Notes: a model not told the origin generated them from the letters alone. Positions 1-6,572 are shown, counted from the first letter of the stretch. The stretch: DNA of 9,999 nucleotides from Chlamydiota bacterium (GCA_027459365.1 DAIDIM010000011.1:1-9999); one strand, 5' to 3'. Program-made: numbers and translations.

Positions 1-309
1 AAAAACAGCATCATTGCAACTCTTAAAACACAATATCGGAATCTGGAAGAAAAAAGCGCTCTTTGGGATCTTCTCGCATTTCAGGAAAATGGGGACTTTA
101 CATTACTAGAGAGAAGAATCCAGGCAATCTCAGATCTAACCTATGAGCAATTTACACAATATGCTCATGAGTTTCTTTCACGCGAAAACAGAAAAAGACT
201 TGCCATTCTTTACACTGGCAAAATCCCATCGCCATTTTCATACGTTCCCATGGATGTAACAGATCTTTCCAAGGTGGCGCAATATGTCCCAAGATATGAA
301 ACTGAATAA
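1..309 (+). CDS. M16 insulinase-family zinc protease, C-terminal fragment
   Basis: This is the last 102 residues of a protein whose start lies before the window; it ends at TAA (307-309). The fragment reads NLEEKSALWDLLAF, then GDF, then LTYEQF, then NRKRLAILYTGK. That order matches the last inactive domain of insulysin/protease III proteins (the 'NL-E-S-LW' helix, the 'LT-E-F' helix and a final strand). Those enzymes are large metallopeptidases that enclose and cut short peptides. The zinc motif HxxEH would be upstream and cannot be seen, so activity is not shown. From memory, C. trachomatis has one such protein (CT806, ptr/ide). The gene runs head-on into the yebC operon, with 91 bases between the two stop codons. 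The family is fairly sure, the exact subfamily is not. Confidence 0.72.
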   Translation, partial: KNSIIATLKTQYRNLEEKSALWDLLAFQENGDFTLLERRIQAISDLTYEQFTQYAHEFLSRENRKRLAILYTGKIPSPFSYVPMDVTDLSKVAQYVPRYETE

Positions 310-373
310 AGACTTTTCTCTACAATCAGATGTTGTACAAATTGAAGATTTGATTGGCACCTACCTAACCCAG

Positions 374-396
374 TTTTGAGTTCATACCGCTCAAAA
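374..396. repeat. Inverted repeat between convergent genes
   Basis: TTTTGAG (374-380) and CTCAAAA (390-396) form a perfect 7-base stem with a 9-base loop. It lies between the stop codons of the protease fragment and yebC, where a two-way transcript end would be expected. The stem has T on its 5' side and A on its 3' side and no following U-run on either strand, so it is not a standard intrinsic terminator. It could still mark RNA 3' ends after trimming. The rest of 310-400 shows nothing else. Confidence 0.35.
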
Positions 397-400
397 GATC

Positions 401-1123
401 CTAAAGATCTATTTTCATATTGTGATAGACTGCATCGACATCGTCAAGGTTTTCAAGCCATTCAATTAGGGCAATGTTCGAATCTGCATCCTCATCTGAC
501 ACTTCGACAAGTGTTCGAGGAATCATAACAAGGCCAGATTCTTCACATTTGATTCCCTGTTTATCCAGCGCTTCTTTCACCTTGGCATAATTTTCGATAG
601 AACATGTCACTTTATACTGTTCATCTGTGACTGCAAAATCATCGGCGCCAGCATCTGTCACAAGGAGAAATAAATCATCTTCGGGACAAGCTATTTTCGG
701 GATCACAAATTGCCCTTTGCGATCAAAATTATAGGAGACGGCACCAGGCGTTGCAACGGTCCCACCACATTTGTTTGTCGCAATTCTCATGTCAGAGGAA
801 ATCCGATTCTTATTATCGGTCATCACATCAGCTATGATTCCAACACCGCCAAAGCCATACAGCTCATATGTCATCTCTGCATAATCGCCTTGATCGCCGG
901 ACGATGCTTTTTTGATATTGCGTTCCACATTTTCATTGGGGACATTTGCTTCTTTAGCTTTTTGAATCGCCGTTTTGAGTTTTGTATTTGATTTAGGGTC
1001 AATTCCACCTTGTCTAACTGCAGAGATAATTTCTTTTACAATCCGGCTAAAGATTTTTCCTTTTTTCTTATCTGCACGCTCTTTGCGATGCTTTGTATTC
1101 GCCCATTTACTATGTCCTGCCAT
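401..1123 (-). CDS. yebC: YebC/TACO1-family protein
   Basis: This 240-residue protein belongs to the YebC/PmpR/TACO1 family. It opens with the family signature MAGHSKWANTKHRKERADKK (residues 1-20). It then has the TYELYGFGGVG and DNKNR segments (about 85-107), the NKCGG turn (about 117-121) and an acidic C-terminal domain ending near VYHNMKIDL. The length is normal for the family. Older work treats these proteins as DNA-binding regulators. More recent work on bacterial YebC and mitochondrial TACO1 places them on the ribosome, easing stalls at proline-rich stretches. The sequence alone does not choose between these. The ATG at 1123 is preceded by GAGAG about four bases upstream and lies 6 bases after the stop of the acetyltransferase gene. 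It is therefore the last gene of the prfB operon and probably translationally coupled. Confidence 0.95.
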   Translation of the reverse strand: MAGHSKWANTKHRKERADKKKGKIFSRIVKEIISAVRQGGIDPKSNTKLKTAIQKAKEANVPNENVERNIKKASSGDQGDYAEMTYELYGFGGVGIIADVMTDNKNRISSDMRIATNKCGGTVATPGAVSYNFDRKGQFVIPKIACPEDDLFLLVTDAGADDFAVTDEQYKVTCSIENYAKVKEALDKQGIKCEESGLVMIPRTLVEVSDEDADSNIALIEWLENLDDVDAVYHNMKIDL

Positions 1124-1129
1124 CTGCTC

Positions 1130-1618
1130 TCACAACCTTTTTTGCATAAATATTTTTGTCAGATATTGGCCATCTTCCTTGACAAAACGTTTTTGCTGAC
1201 CGTATTCTTTAAATCCAAATTTTTCATAAAGGCTAATCGCCGGATTCCCTTCATACACTTCTAGATGTAGAATTTCAATTGAAAATTGTTTCTTGGCCAA
1301 ATCAATGAGCGAGCCGAGCAATTTTGTCCCTACCCCTTTTCCTCTATATTGTTCTGCCACTATGATCGCAAAGAGACATTGATGAGCGAGCTTTTTAAAT
1401 GGTTGAATATAGAGATTTGCAATTCCGCAAGGTTCTCCATTCCAAAGAGCAGTCAATACTGCGTTCATTTTCGAATAACTGCACCAAATGCGGGCTGCAT
1501 CTTCGACTTCGCGCCTGTCAGCTAATGGAAACCATTTCGCAACATCTTTTTGGGAAAGCCAATGGACAAGGCTCTGTTCATCAGAATCAATCGCATTGCG
1601 AATCGTGACTTCGTTCAT
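1130..1618 (-). CDS. GNAT-family N-acetyltransferase (copy b)
   Basis: This 162-residue protein has a single Gcn5-related acetyltransferase fold, which moves an acetyl group from acetyl-CoA to an amine. Motif A, which binds the CoA pyrophosphate, is YRGKGVG at residues 91-97. Motif B is GNPAISLYEKFGF at about 124-136, with the usual general-acid tyrosine at Y131. The segment FKKLAHQC (74-81) just before motif A is shared with the upstream copy and marks them as paralogues. The ATG (1616-1618) overlaps the TGA of copy a (1615-1617) in an ATGA junction, and the stop is 6 bases before yebC. From memory, Chlamydiaceae have one GNAT (CT458, 'yhhY') at this place. The substrate is unknown; the prfB/yebC context allows a ribosomal or translation-factor target, but that is inference. 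Confidence 0.88.
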   Translation of the reverse strand: MNEVTIRNAIDSDEQSLVHWLSQKDVAKWFPLADRREVEDAARIWCSYSKMNAVLTALWNGEPCGIANLYIQPFKKLAHQCLFAIIVAEQYRGKGVGTKLLGSLIDLAKKQFSIEILHLEVYEGNPAISLYEKFGFKEYGQQKRFVKEDGQYLTKIFMQKRL

Positions 1619-2109
1619 ATAAAAAAAATCTCCATAAGCAATCTTGGTCGATAATGTAAGCTATCTAGCTTCACGTAATCTTCTTGTTTAGCAAATAGCT
1701 TAAAATCCAACCTTTCAAGAATTGTCTCGAGATTGCATGGGAGGAAAAGCTCGGCATTCATCCCCTCTAATTTAAATCGATTTTTTGCTAAATGGATAAG
1801 ATTGCGAACCATCGATGTTCCTATCCCTTTGCGACGATGTTCCGGATCTACAATGAGATAAAATGAACATTGGTGCGCAACTTTTTTGTAAGGCATTAAA
1901 AATAAAGTACCTACAGCGCAAGGCACATCATTTATCGTTCCCGTTAAACTGGCTTTAAATTTGGAAAAACCGATCCAATTTTTCAAAGCATCCTCTTTTT
2001 CAGAATCGTTAAAGGGAAAATCATCACAGGCATTCGGCATGGATAGCCAATTCGAAAGATAAGCGAGATCATCCAATTCTGAAAAGCGAATATCGTAGCC
2101 TTCGATCAT
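1615..2109 (-). CDS. GNAT-family N-acetyltransferase (copy a, diverged)
   Basis: This 164-residue protein aligns along its length with the next gene of the operon. Both have a SK/LT strand near residue 49-56, YKKVAHQC here (74-81) against FKKLAHQC in copy b, and motif A, here HRRKGIG at 91-97. Acetyl-CoA binding is therefore likely. Motif B has decayed: the usual N-P-A-x-x-L-Y-E-K-x-G-F reads CNLETILERLDF here (about 125-136). The general-acid tyrosine is replaced by leucine (L131), and D135 replaces the glycine. It may use another residue, have another substrate or have lost activity. The ATG (2107-2109) overlaps the prfB stop (2106-2108) as ATGA, and its own stop overlaps the start of copy b. 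The family is well supported, the substrate is unknown. Confidence 0.85.
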   Translation of the reverse strand: MIEGYDIRFSELDDLAYLSNWLSMPNACDDFPFNDSEKEDALKNWIGFSKFKASLTGTINDVPCAVGTLFLMPYKKVAHQCSFYLIVDPEHRRKGIGTSMVRNLIHLAKNRFKLEGMNAELFLPCNLETILERLDFKLFAKQEDYVKLDSLHYRPRLLMEIFFI

Positions 2110-3198
2110 CCCAGTTCCTTTAAAAATGCAGTAACAAAATCATCAATATCCCCATCCATTACAGCTTCAATATCCCCTTTTTCCACTTTCGTTCTGGTAT
2201 CTTTTACCAATGTATAGGGCTGAAATACATAATTGCGAATTTGGCTTCCCCATGCAATATCTTTCTTTTCCCCACCCATGGCAGAAATTTTAGCCTCTCT
2301 CTCATTCACCTCTTTTTCGTAGAGTTTTGATTGAAGCATTTTCATGCACGTTTCGCGATTCTGAATTTGACTGCGCTCACTTTGGCAAGAAACAACAATT
2401 CCTGTCGGAATATGGGTCATTCGGACCGCAGAATCGGTCTTATTCACGTGCTGACCACCCGCACCTGACGCGCGATACGTATCCACTTTGATATCCTCAG
2501 GATTTACATTGACCTGCACATCTTCAACAATTGGCGTCACATCAACGGATGCAAAGCTGGTATGTCTACGCGCATTGGAATCAAAAGGCGAAATACGCAC
2601 AAGGCGATGGACCCCTTTTTCCGATTTGCAATAACCAAATGCAAAGGGCGCGCTAAACCGAAAAGTAATATTCTTAATCCCAGCAACGTCTCCATCAAGA
2701 CGATCGATGATTTCAACCTTCCAGCCCTTTCTTGAGGCATATCGTTGATACATTCGAGAAAGCATCAGAGCCCAATCGCAAGATTCTGTACCACCCGCCC
2801 CTGCATTGATCTCTAGATAGCAATCTTTTGCATCGAGCTCTCCACTCAGCATCTTTCGAACTTCAAGATCGGCAAGCTTTGCATCGATATCGTTAAGCGA
2901 TTGCATTAAATCATGGACAAGTTCCCCATCTCCGAGCTCAATTGCTTCAGGAAGTATTTCTTTTACATCATTAAAGCGACCTTTTAATTCCTGATAAGGG
3001 ACGGTCCACAATTTGAGTTCATTCGACTTTTGAATGACAAGTTGGGCCGCATCTTGATTATCCCAAAAATTGGGAAGAGCCATCTGCTCTTCTAATTCTC
3101 GAACTTTGGCCTCTTTACTCGCCAAGTCAAAGATACCTCCACATATCGGAGAGACGCTTGCCGATTGCGTTGATTTTTTCCTGTGTTGCAAAATCCAT
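2106..3198 (-). CDS. prfB: Peptide chain release factor 2 (programmed +1 frameshift)
   Basis: RF2 recognises UAA and UGA stop codons and releases the finished protein. The gene is read in two frames. The ATG at 3198 opens 23 codons (beginning MDFATQEKIN and ending MWRYL) that stop at UGA (3129-3127). A +1 shift then reads GAC and 340 sense codons to TGA at 2106-2108, giving 363 residues. The second frame shows the RF2 stop-reading motif SPF (203-205) and the catalytic GAGGQ loop (GGQ at 247-249), almost the E. coli numbering. Residue 243 is alanine, at the site where E. coli K-12 has its unusual threonine. The N-terminal segment IGKRLSDMWRYLD aligns with the RF2 start, which confirms that the short frame belongs. 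It heads the operon with two GNAT genes and yebC. No clear Shine-Dalgarno lies before the ATG. Confidence 0.95.
3126..3140 (-). promoter_or_regulatory. prfB: RF2 autoregulatory +1 frameshift site
   Basis: On the minus strand the message reads GGAGG (3140-3136), UAU, CUU (3132-3130), UGA (3129-3127), C. This is the standard RF2 recoding signal. An internal Shine-Dalgarno-like GGAGG lies three bases before the slippery CUU, and the UGA stop is in the poor context UGAC. When RF2 is scarce, the paused ribosome slips from CUU to UUU and makes full RF2. When RF2 is plentiful, translation ends after 23 codons. The TATCTTTGAC core is the same as in E. coli, where the SD-like tract is AGGGGG. Confidence 0.95.
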
Positions 3199-3204
3199 AA
3201 CAAA

Positions 3205-3234
3205 AGTTTAGCATTCTCAGCTCTCTTAGGTCAA
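3205..3234 (-). promoter_or_regulatory. Candidate prfB promoter
   Basis: On the minus strand, TTGACC (3234-3229) and TAAACT (3210-3205) are 18 bases apart, and TGC precedes the -10 as an extended element. The predicted start would fall at or next to the prfB ATG (3198), giving a message with almost no leader. That agrees with the lack of a Shine-Dalgarno before this ATG. The -10 matches the consensus at only four of six bases, so this is tentative. The rest of the 3199-3400 gap shows no gene. Confidence 0.35.
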
Positions 3235-3400
3235 ATAAATTTGAACAAAGGAAGGAAAAGTGCTGGGACAAGGTACTCACGAAGAACTCCTAGAAACGAA
3301 TACTTCTTATCAAGATCTTTGGAATGCCCATTATGAGCAATAAGATGAATTGAAGTTTCCCTGTAGAACTATAAAAGTTATTGTTTTACAACGCCTTAGG

Positions 3401-4657
3401 TCAAGGAAATGGCGACAATAGCCATTTCCAAATGGGAAGAATGAGAATACCTCCCTCCTGTATCCCATCTTCTTCCAGAGTTAGAATCAGTCCACTTTTA
3501 AGTCCATACGTCTCCATTGCTTCAAGTAATCCCCGCATTTCCCGTTCTTTTACATCAGGATCATTCAAACTTAATGAAACTTGAATTGCTTGAACAATCT
3601 GCAACTCCTTTTTGATTAAAAAATCACACTCAAACTTTTGCTTGTGATAGTAGATCTCTAGCCCTCTTCTTCTTAACTCGTTACATACAATATTCTCCAG
3701 CCCTCTTCCCATATCTTCAGAAAAGCGAAATGAAACAGCTCTTCCTAGACCTGTATCTACAATATAAATTTTTTTATCTGTGCCAATTTGATTTTTCAAA
3801 GAATAGTCGAATTTATAAAGCTCGTAAAATAGAAAAATCTCGTAGAAATACGAACAATAATCAGTAATTGTATTCGCATGCATTCCCAATGCATTTGCGC
3901 AAGCTCTGTAACTAAAAGATTTTGCTACGTTCGTAGCCAAGTATATCCCTAATTCTTTTATTTTTATCAGATTGACATCATGACGAAAAGCAATATCTTT
4001 ATAGATAAAATCCTCGAAATAATTAATGAGCAATTCTTTCTGCAATACAGATCGCAATACCACAGCTGGAAATGCACCAAAATTTAAATACTGGGAAAAA
4101 GCTTGTTGAATCAGAATCTCTTTCTCAGTTGAGAAAGGTCCTACTATAGACTTAAACTGAACAAACTCCGCAAATGAAAGAGGAAAAACTTTAATCGCAA
4201 TATTTCTTCCCGTGAGTAATGTGGCAAACTCTTTTTTAATGAAAGATGAATTCGAACCACTAATCCAAATTTGATTAATTTCTTTCCGATCATATGCCTT
4301 TCTTAAAAATGCAACCCAATCTTTACAATTTTGAATTTCATCAACAAATAGATTTTTTACTGAACTCTCTATTTTGTAAGCAGAGATAATCTCCTGCAAG
4401 GTGTACTTCTTCAGAATTTCATCTTCGAAGTTTACATAGAGGACCTCATTTCCTTTTCTTAAAACCTTTTCGATGATTTGGTAAAGAAGTGTACTTTTCC
4501 CGGTACGTCTTGCCCCTTCTAAGATCTTGATTTCAGGAATTTGTAAATACTGTTCTAAATGATAAAAATCGCGCGCAAATCCACCTAATTCTTGTGGAAA
4601 CACGCCATCGATCCAAGGATTCCAATCATGGAGAGCTTTCAAAATCTCACTATGCAT
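3401..4657 (-). CDS. AAA_14/DUF4143-type ATPase
   Basis: This 418-residue protein belongs to the widespread AAA_14 plus DUF4143 ATPases. From the ATG at 4657 it has Walker A GARRTGKST (48-56), Walker B NLFVDEIQ (102-109) and a sensor-like WISGSN (131-136). A helical, winged-helix-like middle part follows (about 230-280). The C-terminal domain has a nuclease-fold pattern: an early glutamate near 321, FECDF with D345, then AIQVS with Q359. The glutamine sits where classical PD-(D/E)XK enzymes have lysine, so nuclease activity is doubtful. The role of these ATPases is unknown; they are common in variable gene sets. The start at 4657 is chosen because AGGTAGG precedes it and a -10 element lies just upstream. 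An earlier in-frame ATG at 4705 would lie upstream of that promoter. The gene stands alone, 202 bases before prfB. Confidence 0.85.
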   Translation of the reverse strand: MHSEILKALHDWNPWIDGVFPQELGGFARDFYHLEQYLQIPEIKILEGARRTGKSTLLYQIIEKVLRKGNEVLYVNFEDEILKKYTLQEIISAYKIESSVKNLFVDEIQNCKDWVAFLRKAYDRKEINQIWISGSNSSFIKKEFATLLTGRNIAIKVFPLSFAEFVQFKSIVGPFSTEKEILIQQAFSQYLNFGAFPAVVLRSVLQKELLINYFEDFIYKDIAFRHDVNLIKIKELGIYLATNVAKSFSYRACANALGMHANTITDYCSYFYEIFLFYELYKFDYSLKNQIGTDKKIYIVDTGLGRAVSFRFSEDMGRGLENIVCNELRRRGLEIYYHKQKFECDFLIKKELQIVQAIQVSLSLNDPDVKEREMRGLLEAMETYGLKSGLILTLEEDGIQEGGILILPIWKWLLSPFP

Positions 4658-4667
4658 AAACCTACCT

Positions 4668-4675
4668 GCTATAAT
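4668..4675 (+). promoter_or_regulatory. Candidate MORN-gene promoter
   Basis: The plus strand has TATAAT at 4670-4675, preceded by TGC. A start near 4682 is expected, about 45 bases before the ATG at 4727. No -35 match lies at the right distance (about 4647-4652), so it would depend on the extended -10. It overlaps the oppositely directed ATPase promoter. Confidence 0.4.
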
Positions 4676-4677
4676 GG

Positions 4678-4686
4678 AGTATAGCA
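4678..4686 (-). promoter_or_regulatory. Extended -10 promoter of the ATPase gene
   Basis: On the minus strand TGC-TATACT (4686-4678) forms an extended -10 element. The RNA start is expected near 4671, about 14 bases before the ATG at 4657, and the leader carries AGGTAGG as a Shine-Dalgarno. The -35 region (about 4701-4706) has no good consensus but lies in an inverted repeat (4700-4719), which suggests a regulator site. Confidence 0.5.
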
Positions 4687-4699
4687 TTTTTCTAAATTT

Positions 4700-4719
4700 T
4701 GACATAAAGCATTATGTCA
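4700..4719. repeat. Inverted repeat, candidate operator
   Basis: TGACATAA (4700-4707) and TTATGTCA (4712-4719) form a perfect 8-base inverted repeat around a 4-base spacer. Its 20-base size suits a dimeric helix-turn-helix regulator. It covers the -35 position of the ATPase promoter and the leader of the divergent MORN gene. No regulator gene is visible nearby. Confidence 0.5.
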
Positions 4720-4821
4720 TTTTTATATGCAATTTATTTTCAATAACTTAAGAAATCAAAAATCCCGCTCTACATCAATATTCACATTGGAAGATCCTGG
4801 AGGGGGATATACTGATGTTTG

Positions 4822-4839
4822 ACTAATACAACTAATACA
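4822..4839. repeat. Short direct repeat
   Basis: ACTAATACA occurs twice in direct tandem (9-base unit) immediately at the first stop of the MORN pseudogene. Read in frame it gives the residues LIQLIQ. A small slippage duplication is likely. Confidence 0.4.
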
Positions 4840-4870
4840 ACATTCACTTGCTAAAAACCAAACATCTGAT

Positions 4871-5284
4871 GGCCGCACTTATGACGGGGGATGGCGATTA
4901 GGTAAAAGGGATGGATATGGAAAATATTTGGACTCTGGTGGTCGCAGTTATGAAGGAGAATAGAAGTTCGACAAAAGGCATGGAAAGGGAGTAGGTATAT
5001 TCCATGAAGGCGCCCGCTATGTTGGAGAATGGCAAGACGGCAAAAGGCATGGAAATGGAACATATTCTTTCTCTAATGGCGCCCGCTATGTTGGAGAATG
5101 GCAAAACGGCCAAATGCATGGACAAGGAACACATTTTTCCTCTATTGGCGACCGCCATGTTGGAGAGTGGCAAGCCGGCAAAATGCATGGACGTGGAACG
5201 GATTTCTACTCTAATGGCGATAGCTTTGTTGGAGAATGGCAAAACGGTCAAAAGCGTAGACGTGTAAGATTTACACTCCCTTGC
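4871..5284 (+). repeat. Six tandem 69-base MORN units
   Basis: Units begin at 4871, 4940, 5009, 5078, 5147 and 5216. Units 3 and 4 share their first 27 bases exactly and units 3-6 are much alike, whereas units 1 and 2 are more diverged. The last unit changes the usual CATGGA to CGTAGA. The pattern suggests recent expansion from the middle of the array. Confidence 0.85.
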
Positions 5285-5351
5285 TAGAGTTGCGTTAAAT
5301 AAAAGCCTACTCAAGACGGTCACAACAAAATCTTTTGCCGTTCTCTGCTAT

Positions 5352-6560
5352 TTAAAAGCTGAGTGTAATGCCTGCATTCAAGCCTTGTGCCCAAAAGCTG
5401 CTTTGCTTGAAGAGTACTTGAGGGGCAATAGGTCCATCGGGCAAGGGAGCGGATTGTTGGTCCGGAAAGGTAACAGGTCCTGGGCCGATTCCTGTTGTTT
5501 TTCTTGAAGCATCCCCAAGTGCTGATCGGGTAGAATTGATTTTTCGATCAATCTGATTTCCCGGCCTAAGAACTTTGCTGATCCAAAGGAAAGTATACCC
5601 CACATCAAGAGCCCAATATGGATTGATTTCAAAGACACTCTCTAGCTTCGTTTCGAATGCAAAGGCAAAAGGGCTTCTATGATGGGTGCCAATATTTGAG
5701 GGTTCGGAAAAAATACCGCCAGAAATGTTGCCTGCATCTTTTGTGGAAAACCATACTGTACCAGTGCCTGGTGTGGCGGACCCGAAAATTTTCAATCTTT
5801 CCAAATTTGCACCGATTGAGCCCAATATTTTTGCATCGAAGTGCAAGCGATGCCAATTGAATTGCCCAATAAGTCCAAACGAACCTGCTACAAAATTGTT
5901 CATTGTCTTAAAATGATCGGTATATTCTGCAATATTTGGAGTCAAAGGACTATTGGGTACAGTATCGGTATTTGCTTGAAATTTTAGCGATTCTTTGAGT
6001 TCAAGCCATCGCATTCCGAGTAATCCACAAAACGACCATCGGCACTCTTTTGTAAAGGGATAAAATCCGAAAATTTCGGCTCCCTGGAGTCGAGTCTCGA
6101 GATCCAAGCGAAATATACCTAAAAAAAATGGAAATTCTACAAGAGGTCCAGGTAATATAAAAATGGTCTCGCCACTTACTCCATTTAATCCCCAAACCCC
6201 TGTAACATCAAAAACAGGAGCGGCTAAATTTGGAGAGCCTACTTGACCTGAGGTTTGAATCGATTTTTGATCTTGAACTTTTGGCAGCAGAAAATAGGAA
6301 GCCTCAATCCCGAAATTACAATGGTTCCATCCACCTATCATCTTGAAACCTTGCATCCAACCCATTCCAATCCTTTGATTTCCAAGAAGGACATGCGTGT
6401 GAGGCTGCCCAATGGCTCCAGGAATCGAATCGTCAAGAGATGCAAACGTAACAAGAGGAACCGGGATCGGATTTTTTTTGACAAACCATGCAAGATATTC
6501 GGCTTCAAAATAACTTTCAGCAAAGATGAACAGAGGAATAAATAGAATGAGTCGCCACAT
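5352..6560 (-). CDS. BBP7-type outer-membrane beta-barrel protein
   Basis: This 402-residue protein starts with a signal peptide (MWRLILFIPLFIFAES, cut expected near residue 16). It has alternating polar and apolar strands and ends in ITLSF with a terminal phenylalanine, as beta-barrel outer-membrane proteins do. The last 80 residues (about 321-402) show GYTFLWISKVLRPGNQIDR, then a Pro/Gly-rich loop, then FWAQGLNAGI. That is the C-terminal signature I know for the BBP7 family of Planctomycetes and Chlamydiae. Only three cysteines occur, fewer than in the chlamydial major outer membrane protein. The ATG at 6560 is chosen over a TTG at 6572 because the signal peptide starts there, though no good Shine-Dalgarno precedes it. 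It begins 12 bases after parC, so it may be co-transcribed. A pore role is possible but not shown. Confidence 0.75.
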   Translation of the reverse strand: MWRLILFIPLFIFAESYFEAEYLAWFVKKNPIPVPLVTFASLDDSIPGAIGQPHTHVLLGNQRIGMGWMQGFKMIGGWNHCNFGIEASYFLLPKVQDQKSIQTSGQVGSPNLAAPVFDVTGVWGLNGVSGETIFILPGPLVEFPFFLGIFRLDLETRLQGAEIFGFYPFTKECRWSFCGLLGMRWLELKESLKFQANTDTVPNSPLTPNIAEYTDHFKTMNNFVAGSFGLIGQFNWHRLHFDAKILGSIGANLERLKIFGSATPGTGTVWFSTKDAGNISGGIFSEPSNIGTHHRSPFAFAFETKLESVFEINPYWALDVGYTFLWISKVLRPGNQIDRKINSTRSALGDASRKTTGIGPGPVTFPDQQSAPLPDGPIAPQVLFKQSSFWAQGLNAGITLSF

Positions 6561-6572
6561 GTTGTTAACCAA

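Larger units (their letters stand above)
4667..4686. repeat. Inverted repeat with a -10 element on each strand
   Basis: TGCTATA-N6-TATAGCA is a perfect 7-base inverted repeat. Read on the minus strand it gives TGCTATACT, the extended -10 of the ATPase gene. Read on the plus strand it gives TGCTATAAT, a perfect TATAAT at 4670-4675 with TGC before it, pointing at the MORN gene. The site can therefore be a bidirectional promoter, an operator or both. Confidence 0.6.
4727..5287 (+). pseudogene. MORN-repeat protein, two in-frame stops
   Basis: One frame runs from ATG 4727 to TAG 5285-5287 (186 codons) and is broken by TGA at 4820-4822 and TAG at 4961-4963. From 4871 it codes six MORN repeats of 23 residues with the pattern G-x-x-Y-x-G-E-W-x-x-G-x-x-H-G-x-G. 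All units are exactly 69 bases, so no indel has occurred. The second stop sits on the tryptophan codon of repeat 2; the other five repeats have TGG there. It is therefore very likely a TGG to TAG change. MORN repeats bind lipids or proteins at membranes, and in environmental chlamydiae such proteins are common and sometimes proposed as effectors. The first 47 codons have no recognised domain and may be unrelated. No clear Shine-Dalgarno precedes the ATG. Restart at ATG 5114 could give only a short fragment. Confidence 0.75.

Noticed and set aside
374..396. Bidirectional intrinsic terminator
   Set aside because: The stem lacks a U-run after it on either strand; recorded only as an inverted repeat.
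710..991. 93-codon plus-strand open frame inside yebC
   Set aside because: It is antisense to a clearly conserved gene and has no recognisable domain.
3199..3203. TTG 3203 as prfB start in a single frame
   Set aside because: The residues before the shift point do not match RF2, whereas the frame from ATG 3198 does and ends at a standard recoding site.
4658..4705. ATG 4705 as ATPase start
   Set aside because: It lies upstream of the -10 element at 4683-4678 and inside the inverted repeat, with no Shine-Dalgarno; ATG 4657 has AGGTAGG.
5004..5267. 87-codon plus-strand open frame in the MORN array
   Set aside because: It is a +1 shadow of the MORN frame and shows no domain; the true frame is the one with G-x-x-Y-x-G-E-W.
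4871..5284. CRISPR array
   Set aside because: The repeats are contiguous 69-base coding units with no spacers.
4898..5323. 141-codon open frame on the minus strand over the MORN array
   Set aside because: Its repeated leucine/phenylalanine-rich pattern is just the antisense reading of the 69-base units; the MORN consensus is on the plus strand.
6561..6572. TTG 6572 as start of the BBP7-type protein
   Set aside because: It would add four residues ahead of a well-formed signal peptide that starts at ATG 6560.
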